In this document: positions 9,198 through 17,071 of the stretch, in pieces
Numbering within the stretch: position 1 is the first letter of the stretch
Layout: each line of letters begins with the position of its first letter
From: Halobacteriales archaeon QS_8_69_26
GTDB lineage: Archaea > Halobacteriota > Halobacteria > Halobacteriales > SW-7-71-33
Length of the DNA: 64,000 nt
Direction of reading: 5' to 3'
Assembly: GCA_003023195.1 (NCBI GenBank)
Contig: PXRX01000040.1
Span: forward strand, 1-64,000
Made by a program: the position numbers and the translations under genes
Notes under the pieces: generated by a model
What the model was told of the DNA's origin: nothing
The model's database searches: none
The model's input: the letters and a program-made list of their open reading frames with translations, nothing else

Positions 9198-10466
9198 ATG
9201 ACCGACGGAGACACGTCACACGGGTTGAGGGATCGGATCGTAAAGAGCCGCCGCCGACTGCTGGCCGGCGCCGGGGTCGCACTGGCGGGATCCGTCGCCG
9301 GGTGTCTCGGCGGCGACGGCGGGTCGGACGGCGACGGCGGGTCGGACGGCGACGGTGGCCTCGGCGGTGGCGGACCGTCGTACGACGGCTGGTCGATGTT
9401 CGGGCGGGAGCCACAGAACACGCGACACGCCCCGGACGAGTCGGCTCCGGCCGACGGCGTCGGGGAGCGGTGGACCGCCCCGGTCGACCCGGAGGGCGAC
9501 GCGGTGGCTGCCAGCGTGAAGTCCTCGCCGGTCGTGGTCGACGGGACGGTCTACGTAGGGAGCTGGAACGACACGGTCTCCGCCTTCAGCGCGGAGACGG
9601 GCGAGCGGGAGTGGTCATCGTCGCCGGATCGGCTCGGAACCGTCTCCTCGTCGCCGGCGGTGACGGACGGCACGGTCTACGTCGGCGGTCACGGCCGCTT
9701 CCTCTACGCGCTGAACGCCGGGACCGGCGAGGAGGAGTGGACGTTCGAGGTCACCTCCCCCATCGAGCGGGTGTCGCCCACGGTGGCCGACGGCACGGTC
9801 TACGTCGGCTGTCGGCGTTCCGTGTCGGGCGGTGACACGGTCTTCGCCGTCGACGCCGACACCGGCGACCGGCGGTGGGGCGTCGATACCGGGGAGGACG
9901 TGTACTGCACGCCCACGGTGGCGGACGGAACCGTCTACGTCGGGTGCAACGACGAGACGCTGTACGCGCTGGACGCCGAGACGGGCGACGAGGTGTGGAC
10001 CGTCGATACCGGCGGCGAGGTCGACGAGGCGCCGGCGGTGGTCGACGGCACGGTCTTCGTCTCGGACACCCACGGCAACTCCTACGCGCTGAACGCCGAC
10101 ACCGGCGAGGAGGAGTGGACGTTCGAGGTCGGCGGATCCGCGGGCCCTGCCGTGGGCGACGGAACCGTCTACGTCGACGGGGGTGACTCCCTCCACGCGG
10201 TCGAGGCGGCCACCGGCGAGGAGGAGTGGACCTTCCCCGTCGAGGGCGGTGTCGTCGCGACGCCGGCGGTGACCGGCGGGACGGTCGTCGCCGGGACCGA
10301 CGAGGCGGTCCTCGCCGTCGACGTGGAGACCGGGGAGGAGCGGTGGACGTTCTCCGTCGAGGAACCCTCCCCCGTGGCGATAGCCGGCGGCGAGGTCTTC
10401 CTCGGCGACGACGCCGGCGTCGTGTACGCACTCGAGGAGGTCGAGGCCGAGGACGCGGAGGAATGA
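9198..10466 (+). CDS. Tat lipoprotein with PQQ-like (YVTN/WD-type) beta-propeller
   Basis: A 422-residue secreted and membrane-anchored protein. The signal KSRRRLLAGAGVALAGSVAGC has a twin-arginine-type RRR stretch and an AGC lipobox, followed by a Gly/Asp/Ser linker. The mature part consists of seven or so blades with the repeated pattern DGTVYVG...LYALNAETGEEEWTF, typical of PQQ-binding-like beta-propellers (BamB and dehydrogenase type). No cofactor residues are evident, so it is probably a non-enzymatic propeller. The ATG at 9198 is chosen because GGGAGGAG lies 8 nt before it and the signal peptide follows directly. The upstream TTG at 9042 would bury the signal. Its signal DNA is nearly identical to that of the next gene. 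Confidence 0.85.
   Translation: MTDGDTSHGLRDRIVKSRRRLLAGAGVALAGSVAGCLGGDGGSDGDGGSDGDGGLGGGGPSYDGWSMFGREPQNTRHAPDESAPADGVGERWTAPVDPEGDAVAASVKSSPVVVDGTVYVGSWNDTVSAFSAETGEREWSSSPDRLGTVSSSPAVTDGTVYVGGHGRFLYALNAGTGEEEWTFEVTSPIERVSPTVADGTVYVGCRRSVSGGDTVFAVDADTGDRRWGVDTGEDVYCTPTVADGTVYVGCNDETLYALDAETGDEVWTVDTGGEVDEAPAVVDGTVFVSDTHGNSYALNADTGEEEWTFEVGGSAGPAVGDGTVYVDGGDSLHAVEAATGEEEWTFPVEGGVVATPAVTGGTVVAGTDEAVLAVDVETGEERWTFSVEEPSPVAIAGGEVFLGDDAGVVYALEEVEAEDAEE
9252..9340 (+). repeat. 89-bp identical signal-peptide repeat, copy 1
   Basis: This segment encodes the Tat signal core, lipobox and first linker residues, and is base-for-base identical to 10667-10755 in the next lipoprotein gene. The two genes differ completely outside this module. 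Confidence 0.85.
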
Positions 10467-10606
10467 CGTCGAGGACCGGCGGCGCTCGGAGTCCGCACCG
10501 GACCTCCGCCACGAGCGAGGAGGGCGCTACGCCTTCCGGTCGGAGTCACACAGGGAGGCGTTGCTCTCCACCGGATCCGAGGTACGGAACGGGACGGTGA
10601 ATCCAC

Positions 10607-11689
10607 ATGACAGATAACGAATCAGAGCGATCGAACGACAGCGGAGCACAGTTCGCCAGGAGCCGACGCCGACTGCTGGCCGGCGCCGGGGTCGCACTGG
10701 CGGGATCCGTCGCCGGGTGTCTCGGCGGCGACGGCGGGTCGGACGGCGACGGCGGATCGGGCGACGGCCCGGGGGCCGGTACCGACACGACCGGGGCGGG
10801 CGATCCGACGACCACGGCCGGCGGCGACGGCGGAACGACCGCGACGGACGAGGAGGGGGACGAGACGACGACCGGGGCCGAACCGGAGGACATCGTCGAG
10901 GACCCCGACGAACTCGGCGACGAGCCTCCCTGGTACGGGCAACACGTCGGGTTCGAGGACTCGCGGGGGGAGGTCGCCACGAACGCCGCCTCGGACCTCG
11001 TCGCGGTCGCCGGCCACGCCGCCCTGGCGACCGACGACGCCTTCCACGTCCAGGTGTCGCTCGAGAACGTCGGCGACCAGGGTGCGAGCTGGCTGGATCT
11101 CGACATCTCGGTCGCACTCTTCGACGCCAGCGGCGAGGAGATGAGCGCGAACACCCGGTCCCAGAACCTCAACAACGCGCCCGACCCCGGAGGGTTCGGC
11201 GAGTACTACTTCGAGTTCACGGGGATGGACGGGGGTCCCGGGAGCGTCGAGCGCTACGAGATTCGCATCGACTGCCCCGTCGAAGAGGACTGGTGCGGGG
11301 CGGACGTCGACGAGGCGATGCCGGACCCGCTCCCACCGTGCGAGGTCGTCCGCAACGAGGTCGACGGGCTGGCGATCACCGGGTGCGGGGTCGACAGTGC
11401 CGGGCTCACGTTCCTCGTGTCGGTCACCGTCGAGAACGAGGGCGGGAGCACCGTCGACACGCACTTCGACGTCGCCCTGGCGGTGCGGGCGTTCGACGGG
11501 GACGGGAACGAGGTGCCCATCGAGGAGAACCCGCTGCAGGCCTCCGACTGGGACCCGGCCAGGGAGGTCGGACCGGGCGAGTCCGCCGAGGTCGAGTTCG
11601 AGCGGACGGTGACCGACGACGCCGACCCGACGGACGTCGACCGCTTCGAGGTGACGTTGGACCCCTGCGAGGGATCCGACTGCTACTGA
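10607..11689 (+). CDS. Tat lipoprotein of unknown function (Ig-like domains)
   Basis: A 360-residue exported lipoprotein with the signal RSRRRLLAGAGVALAGSVAGC and a Gly/Asp/Thr-rich linker to about residue 95. The rest has two regions with alternating beta pattern (HVQVSLENVGDQGASWLDLDISVAL and LVSVTVENEGGSTVDTHFDVALAV), like the FxxxG-type Ig folds of haloarchaeal surface proteins. Cysteine pairs (DCPVEEDWC, DPCEGSDC) occur in the mature part. It follows the PQQ-propeller lipoprotein by 140 bp on the same strand and could be transcribed with it. No known function is recognised. Confidence 0.75.
   Translation: MTDNESERSNDSGAQFARSRRRLLAGAGVALAGSVAGCLGGDGGSDGDGGSGDGPGAGTDTTGAGDPTTTAGGDGGTTATDEEGDETTTGAEPEDIVEDPDELGDEPPWYGQHVGFEDSRGEVATNAASDLVAVAGHAALATDDAFHVQVSLENVGDQGASWLDLDISVALFDASGEEMSANTRSQNLNNAPDPGGFGEYYFEFTGMDGGPGSVERYEIRIDCPVEEDWCGADVDEAMPDPLPPCEVVRNEVDGLAITGCGVDSAGLTFLVSVTVENEGGSTVDTHFDVALAVRAFDGDGNEVPIEENPLQASDWDPAREVGPGESAEVEFERTVTDDADPTDVDRFEVTLDPCEGSDCY
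10667..10755 (+). repeat. 89-bp identical signal-peptide repeat, copy 2
   Basis: Identical to 9252-9340. A single base differs just upstream (9251 versus 10666), after which identity stops. Both edges lie in coding sequence, so this looks like gene conversion or recent module copying between neighbouring lipoprotein genes. Confidence 0.85.
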
Positions 11690-11795
11690 GCGGGGTCGAC
11701 GGCCCCGGTGCCGCCACGCGAACGACCCGGCGGGGGTCGTCATCGCCGAGGATCCGGACTGTTCGGGAGGATCCGGATAATCCGTCGACGCGGGG

Positions 11796-12947
11796 TCACA
11801 GCAGGTGTGCGTCCGCCGGGTCGAACGCCACCGCGATCCGGTCCGCCTCGGGCACCTCGCGGGTCCGGACGACGACCTCCCGACCCCGCCAGTCGCCCCA
11901 CACGCGGACGGCCTCGCCGAGGAACTCCCAGCGGGTGACGTCCAGGTCGATCCGGTTGTGGGGTCCGGTGGGGCTCTCCGCCGACGGCACGTCGGTCGGT
12001 GATCCCTCCGTCTCGGCGTCGATCGGTGATTCCTCTCCCTCGGTGGGGGTCGTCTCGGAGGGATCTCCAGTGGTCCCTTCGACGGACACGAGGTTCTCCG
12101 GACGCACACAGACCGTCGCGGGATCCCCCTCGGTCGGATTTCCGCCCGGCGTGGCGACCAGGAACGCGAAGTCCTCGCCGGCGACGGTGACGGCGTCGTC
12201 GTCGACGCGGGCGACCCGCCCCTCGAAGCAGTTGTTCTCGCCGACGAAGGTGGCGACGAACCGCGTGGCGGGCCGGCGGTACACCTCGCGGGGCCGGCCG
12301 ACCTGTTCCACCCGCCCGTCGGACATCACGGCGACGCGGTCCGACACCGCCAGCGCCTCCTCCTGGTCGTGGGTGACGTAGACGGTGGTGATCGATAACT
12401 CGGACTGGATCGCCTTGACCTGCCGGCGCAGCGACTCCCGCAGGCGGGCGTCCAGCGCGCTCATGGGTTCGTCGAGCAGGAGGACCTCCGGGCCCGGCGC
12501 CAGGGCGCGAGCCAGGGCCACCCGCTGTCGCTGGCCGCCCGATAGCTGGTCGGGATCCCGGTCGCCCAGGACCCCGAGGTCGACGAGGTCGAGCATTGCG
12601 GCGATCCGTTCCCCTCGGTCCTGGCCGCCCGGTGGGTCCCGGAACCGCAGGCCGTAGCCGACGTTCTCCGCGACGCTCATGTGCGGGAACAGCGCGTAGC
12701 TCTGGAAGACGATCCCCACGTCCCGGTCCTCGGGCGGCACGCCGGTCATCTCCCGGTCGCCGAAGCGGATCGACCCCTCGGTGGGCGACTCGAACCCCGC
12801 GATCGTCCGGAGAGTGGTGGTCTTGCCACACCCCGAGGGGCCGACCAGCGTGAAGAACTCCCCCTCGCGGGCGGTGAACGTCACGTCGCGCATGGCGGTG
12901 GCCGTGCCGTAACGCTTCGTGACGCCCTCCAGGTGGATCTCGACCAT
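11796..12947 (-). CDS. ABC importer ATPase (thiamine/iron/polyamine type)
   Basis: A 383-residue cytoplasmic ATPase that should energise the permease encoded upstream. Walker A GPSGCGKTTT is at about 35-44, the Q-loop at QSYALFPHMS, the signature LSGGQRQRVALARAL near 131, Walker B VLLLDEPMSALD near 155 and the switch His in VTHDQEEAL near 190. The C-terminal regulatory TOBE-like part carries an extra acidic insert of about 40 residues (TTPTEGEESPIDAE region). It shares strand and probable function with the binding protein and permease genes, but an intergenic repeat element separates it from the permease by 580 bp. Confidence 0.88.
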   Translation of the reverse strand: MVEIHLEGVTKRYGTATAMRDVTFTAREGEFFTLVGPSGCGKTTTLRTIAGFESPTEGSIRFGDREMTGVPPEDRDVGIVFQSYALFPHMSVAENVGYGLRFRDPPGGQDRGERIAAMLDLVDLGVLGDRDPDQLSGGQRQRVALARALAPGPEVLLLDEPMSALDARLRESLRRQVKAIQSELSITTVYVTHDQEEALAVSDRVAVMSDGRVEQVGRPREVYRRPATRFVATFVGENNCFEGRVARVDDDAVTVAGEDFAFLVATPGGNPTEGDPATVCVRPENLVSVEGTTGDPSETTPTEGEESPIDAETEGSPTDVPSAESPTGPHNRIDLDVTRWEFLGEAVRVWGDWRGREVVVRTREVPEADRIAVAFDPADAHLL

Positions 12948-13052
12948 CTACGTCACCCTCTTCGGTCGATCCGTTCGGATCCTGGTCGTGTGTCGGTTTC
13001 GAATCTCGGTGACCCGCCTGCACGAGCGGTTGTGAATCAAGCGAGAGGGCGG

Positions 13053-13236
13053 AGAAAGCCCCCGGCCCCGTCGACTCGGGGGACTCGCTGCGCTCCTCGG
13101 TCGGTCGCTCCCTGTGGTCGCTCCCTCCCTGCGGTGCTTGCAGCGCGAGAGCAAGCTCTCGCTGGCCTCCAGGCTCGCTCCGCTCGCCCGGAGACGTCGT
13201 CCGCCTTCGTCCACGGGGCCGGCCCCTTTCAGTCCC
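13053..13236 (-). repeat. Dispersed intergenic element, copy B (module 2 with long loop)
   Basis: Read on the minus strand, this begins with the GACTGAAAGGGGC flank (13235-13222) and ends with GGGGGCTTTC (13063-13054). The arms 13064-13075 and 13209-13220 pair at 11 of 12 positions, extended by two more pairs outside. The loop has the conserved GCAAGCACCGCAGGGAG (13141-13125) and GAGGAGCGCAGCGAG blocks. Compared with copies A and C it carries extra purine-rich GAGCGAAGC-like sequence in the loop. Confidence 0.75.
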
Positions 13237-13528
13237 GCCCGGTGTCGGTTTTCGGGCCGGCGGATCGGGGTCGGATCCTCGTCAGGCCACTTGCTCGCCG
13301 GGGGTGTGGTCAGGCGTGGTGACCCCTCACCTCCTCGCCTTCCCGGGCTCCGCCCGGGAGCCAGCGGATCTCCGGTTCGCGCTACGATCGCCTGCGGTTG
13401 CGACCGGTCGCTCGCGTGTTCGCTCGCTCCCGGTCGCGGGAGGGCGATCGGACGCGTCCCTCGGGCACCCCGCCCCCGTGGGATCGTCTCACAGGAACCC
13501 CGGATCCGCGGGGGAGCGGTGGGGTCGG
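13237..13528. other. Intergenic sequence between ABC ATPase and permease
   Basis: No gene is seen. The stretch is rich in short CGCTCGCGT and TCGCTCGCTCC motifs and has a small hairpin CCCGGGCTCCGCCCGGG near 13343-13360. It resembles eroded repeat sequence of the same general kind as the element beside it. Confidence 0.5.
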
Positions 13529-15508
13529 TCACAGCCCTCGCCCCCCGATCCGGCCGCCGACGCGGTCGATCACGACGAACGAGACGGACGTCACGAGGAG
13601 GAGGACGGTCCCCATCGCCAGCGCGGGGCCGGACCGGCGGCCGAGGAACCGTTCGACGGCGACGGGCATGGTGTAGCTCCCGGTGCCGGTCGCGAGGATC
13701 ACGGTGGAGTCGAACTCGCCGACGGAGATGGCGAAGGCGAAGACGGCCCCGGCCAGCACTCCAGAATATACGAGGGGAAGTTCCACGTCGACCAGGGCGC
13801 GGGCGCGACTGGCACCAAGCGCGCGGGCGGACTCGACCATCGCCCTGTCCAGGTTCGAGAGGAGCGGTGCGACGTTCCGGACGACGAAGGGGTAGGCGGC
13901 GACGGCGTGGGCGGCGACGACGGCGACCGGCCCGGTGACCGTCAGGCGGTAGCCGCCGGGGAGCGAAACCCCGAACACCGGACCCAGGAGGAGGCCGACG
14001 CCGACGACGATGCCGCTGACGGCGAGGGGGAGCAGGGACAGCGACTCCAGGACGGTCCGCCACCGCGACCGCACGCCCGGCCCGTGGTCGGTCGAGAGCA
14101 CCGCCACGACGACCCCTATCGGGAGCGCGACGACCAGGGTGGCGACGGCGTAGACCAGCGAGTTCCGGATGGCGGGCAGGGGTTTGGTCTCGAAGCTCGC
14201 ACCCTCGGTCTGGCGCTGAATGAGGAACTCGTAGTGCCGGAGTGTGAACCGGTCGTCGACGGTGAAGCTCTCGACGACCATGCTCGCCAGTGGTCCCAGG
14301 AAGAGGACGACCACGAGGAGTCCGTAGGCTAAGATTGCGAGCCTCCGGGGAGTCGCCAGGCTCCGGAGCGAGGGGACCAGGGGTTCCCGCTCGGGGGGAT
14401 TCGCCGCCCGCCCGCCGGCGGTCCGGGCCTCGTAGCGCAGGTAGGCGTAGGTCAGACCGATCGACGCGGCGGTCTCCAGGACAGCGAGGGTGGCGGCCTC
14501 CCCGACCTCCAGGCGGCGGATCCGGTCGTAGATCCACACCTCGACGGTCGCCAGTTCCAGGCCGCCCAGCGCGAGCACGATGGGGAAGGTCATGAACGTG
14601 AAGATGAACGTCAACAGGGCCCCGGTCAGCACCGCCGGCAGGAGCTGTGGCACCACCACGTCCCGGAACGCCCGCCGGGGCCCGGCCCCGAGGCTCCGGG
14701 CGGTCTCGACGGTCCGGGCGTCGACGGCCTCCCAGGCCGCGGTCGTCAGACGGGTCACCAGCGGCGCGTTGTAGAAGGCGTGGGCCAGGACCACGACCTC
14801 CAGGGTCCCGACGAGTTCCAGGCGGCCCAGCCCCAGGACGGCGAGGGCGTCGTTGAAGAACCCACCCCTGCTGAACATCGCGAAGAAGCCGATGGCGACC
14901 ATGATCCCGGGGAGAACGAACGGGAGGATGGTCAGCGACCGGAGGGTTCGTCGGCCGGGGAACTCGAACCGCGAGAGCACCCAGGCCCCGGGCAGGCCGA
15001 TGGCGACGCTGGCGACCGTCGAGAGCGCGGCCTGGTAGGCGGTGAACCCGAACAGGCCCAGGCGGAAGGGCACCCCGGGCACGAGCCAGGACCAGAGCGC
15101 CCGGAGGTGGCGGGCGGGGTCGAGTGGGTGCCGGACCGCGTTCAGCACCGCCTCGACGTAGTGGCCCGGCCCGAGCGGTCGGATCGAGGCGTCGATCCAC
15201 CCTCCCAGCGCGCGAATGTGGCGGTCGACCGCCAGGGGGTCCGCGAACACGTCCGCGAGGACGCCGAAGTAGAACGGGTCCGTGAGTACCTCGACGAACG
15301 ACGCCGCCGAGAGCCGTCCCCCGACGACGACGGCCTCGTGGAGGACCAGCCCGACGGGGAAGTAGAACATCACGACCAGCACCCCCGCGGTCCCGGCCGC
15401 CGCCAGGCCGATGGCGTGGCGCTCCAGGGCTGCCAGGATCGCGCCCCGGGCGGTCCGCAGCGAGGGGCTGGAGGATCCCCGGTCGCGAACCGATCCGTCG
15501 TCGGTCAC
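13529..15508 (-). CDS. Fused ABC permease (two modules; thiamine/iron type)
   Basis: A 659-residue inner-membrane permease made of two BPD_transp modules fused head to tail, as in ThiP and FbpB. The first module ends with the EAA-like loop ETARSLGAGPRRAFRDVVVPQL, and the second has ESARALGASRARALVDVELPLV. About twelve hydrophobic segments are visible. It starts 25 bp after the stop of the binding-protein gene and forms an operon with it. The fused form and the partner's similarity point to thiamine or ferric iron import. The exact substrate is not proven by sequence. Confidence 0.87.
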   Translation of the reverse strand: MTDDGSVRDRGSSSPSLRTARGAILAALERHAIGLAAAGTAGVLVVMFYFPVGLVLHEAVVVGGRLSAASFVEVLTDPFYFGVLADVFADPLAVDRHIRALGGWIDASIRPLGPGHYVEAVLNAVRHPLDPARHLRALWSWLVPGVPFRLGLFGFTAYQAALSTVASVAIGLPGAWVLSRFEFPGRRTLRSLTILPFVLPGIMVAIGFFAMFSRGGFFNDALAVLGLGRLELVGTLEVVVLAHAFYNAPLVTRLTTAAWEAVDARTVETARSLGAGPRRAFRDVVVPQLLPAVLTGALLTFIFTFMTFPIVLALGGLELATVEVWIYDRIRRLEVGEAATLAVLETAASIGLTYAYLRYEARTAGGRAANPPEREPLVPSLRSLATPRRLAILAYGLLVVVLFLGPLASMVVESFTVDDRFTLRHYEFLIQRQTEGASFETKPLPAIRNSLVYAVATLVVALPIGVVVAVLSTDHGPGVRSRWRTVLESLSLLPLAVSGIVVGVGLLLGPVFGVSLPGGYRLTVTGPVAVVAAHAVAAYPFVVRNVAPLLSNLDRAMVESARALGASRARALVDVELPLVYSGVLAGAVFAFAISVGEFDSTVILATGTGSYTMPVAVERFLGRRSGPALAMGTVLLLVTSVSFVVIDRVGGRIGGRGL

Positions 15509-15533
15509 GGGCGGATCCGGGGTCCCCGCGGTC

Positions 15534-16652
15534 TTAGTTGCCGGCGATCTCGCGGGCCCACTGTTCGGTCCAGTCGCCGAGGTTGCCCGCCAGTTCGTCG
15601 TAGGTGTGGGTGACCGGTTCGGGGGGTTCGTGGGCGTACTGGTCGAACTCCTCGTCGAGTTCGGCGGTGGTGGTCGCCGGGAACTGGACGTTCAGCACGG
15701 GGATCCGTGACTGGACCTTCTGGGAGAGCATCCAGTCGACGAACGCCGAGGCCAGTTCGGGCTTGTCGGTGCTCTCGAAGACGGCCATCCCCTCGGGGTT
15801 GGCGTACCCCTGGTCGTTCAGGAAGCCGACCCGGTGGCGGGACATGTCCTGGTCGTAGCGGTTGGCGAACACCTGGTCGGTCGAGTACGAGACGACGATC
15901 GGTCGCTCGCCCTCGCTGTAGGCCCCGTAGGCGTCGTTCCAGGAGCCGAAGATCCGGACGCCGTTGTCCTTCAGGGCGCGCCAGTAGTCGAGATAGCCGT
16001 CCTCGCCCATGGCCGCTATCGTCCAGAGCATGAACGCCTGCCCGGGGTCCGAGGTCTGGGCGTTCTGGGCCAGGAGGGTGTCCTCGTACTCCGGCCGGGT
16101 CAGGGCGTCGAAGGTCCCGGGGTTCTCGACCTCGTTCTCGTCGTAGACGAGGCTGATGTAGCCCGTGTCGAAGGGGATGGCGCGGTCCTGGGGGTCGAAC
16201 TCCAGGTCCTCGCGGACGTACTGGACGTTCGAGAGCGCCGAGCGGTCCAGGGGCCGGAGCAGGCTGGTGTCGCCGAGTTTCCGGTCGATCCGGACCAGGT
16301 CGTCGACGTTCAGGCCGACGTAGACGTCGGTGTCGATGGTGACCTTCTGGTCCCGGCGCTGGATGAAGTAGTTCAGTTCGGACTCCGGCGTGAACCACTC
16401 CAGCGTGGCGTCGGGGTACTCCGACTCGAACTCGCTCTTGACCCAGTCGCCCGGCGACGTCGAGGGCGCGTCGATGAACGGCTGGTAGGTCGCGACGGTC
16501 AGCGTCCCGGACAGCGGGTTCGCCGTCGTGCCGGTCCCGGTGGTCGTTCCGTTTCCGTTACCGTCGTCCCCCTCGCTGTCCCCGGAGAGACAGCCCGCCA
16601 TCGCCGCCGTCCCGAGGCCCGCCAGGGATCCGAGGAACGTTCGTCGTCGCAT
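15534..16652 (-). CDS. ABC importer substrate-binding lipoprotein (thiamine-binding TbpA-like)
   Basis: A 372-residue extracellular solute-binding protein. The signal MRRRTFLGSLAGLGTAAMAGC has a twin-arginine-type motif and a lipobox Cys near residue 21, then a Gly/Thr linker. The mature part (LTVATYQPFIDAPST..., IPFDTGYISLVYDENEV, PIVVSYSTDQVF, SQKVQSRIPVLNVQFPA) has the layout of the thiamine/iron binding-protein family. The ATG at 16652 is chosen over the GTG at 16670 because a TATA-like box is centred 28 nt upstream of it. It heads the operon with the fused permease. Confidence 0.85.
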   Translation of the reverse strand: MRRRTFLGSLAGLGTAAMAGCLSGDSEGDDGNGNGTTTGTGTTANPLSGTLTVATYQPFIDAPSTSPGDWVKSEFESEYPDATLEWFTPESELNYFIQRRDQKVTIDTDVYVGLNVDDLVRIDRKLGDTSLLRPLDRSALSNVQYVREDLEFDPQDRAIPFDTGYISLVYDENEVENPGTFDALTRPEYEDTLLAQNAQTSDPGQAFMLWTIAAMGEDGYLDYWRALKDNGVRIFGSWNDAYGAYSEGERPIVVSYSTDQVFANRYDQDMSRHRVGFLNDQGYANPEGMAVFESTDKPELASAFVDWMLSQKVQSRIPVLNVQFPATTTAELDEEFDQYAHEPPEPVTHTYDELAGNLGDWTEQWAREIAGN

Positions 16653-16677
16653 ATTACCGTCTGTTAACACCCGGTTG

Positions 16678-16683
16678 TATTAA
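16678..16683 (-). promoter_or_regulatory. TATA-like box of the ABC importer operon
   Basis: The minus-strand sequence TTAATA is centred 28 nt upstream of the ATG at 16652 and only 11-13 nt from the GTG at 16670. It therefore decides for the shorter, leaderless start. Confidence 0.55.
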
Positions 16684-16782
16684 GCGGACGGATGTGCGGC
16701 GGTCCGCCGGGCCGGGACCGACGGTCGAATCGGTCCGGTCGGACGTCGAGCGCGGTGGATCGGCGGATCCGACCGCTCTGCC

Positions 16783-17010
16783 CGGGTGGCGCGCGGAGCG
16801 GATGGGAGTGGTGATCGATCGGCCCGGATGGCGCGCGGAGTGGGTGGGAGTGGTGATCGATCGGCCCGGATGGCGCGCGGAGTGGGTGGAGGTGGGATCG
16901 AGGGTCGAACGGGGTGGATCGGATCGATCGGGCCGGGGGTCGAACGGGATGGATCGGGGGTCCGATCGATCGGATCGGGGGTCGAACGGGGCGGATCGGG
17001 GATCGAACCG
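16783..17010. repeat. Short tandem repeats (42-bp unit, then a GTCGAACGGG unit)
   Basis: Three 42-bp units begin at 16783, 16825 and 16867, each with GGATGGCGCGCGGAGTGG or a close variant. They are followed by three looser units starting GTCGAACGGG around 16913-17000. They occupy the divergent intergenic region between the importer operon and the coiled-coil gene. The reading frame of the downstream gene happens to stay open through them, but there is no protein-like composition. Confidence 0.7.
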
Positions 17011-17071
17011 GCCCGTCAGGCGCGTCCGAGCGAGGTATCTTTTTGTAGCAGGGTGGCGACGGTTCGTGGTA

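Noticed and set aside
16694-17071. In-frame N-terminal extension of the coiled-coil protein through the tandem repeats
   Set aside because: The sequence is Gly/Arg/Trp-rich and repeat-derived, and a TATA-like box with a well-placed ATG marks the start at 17072.
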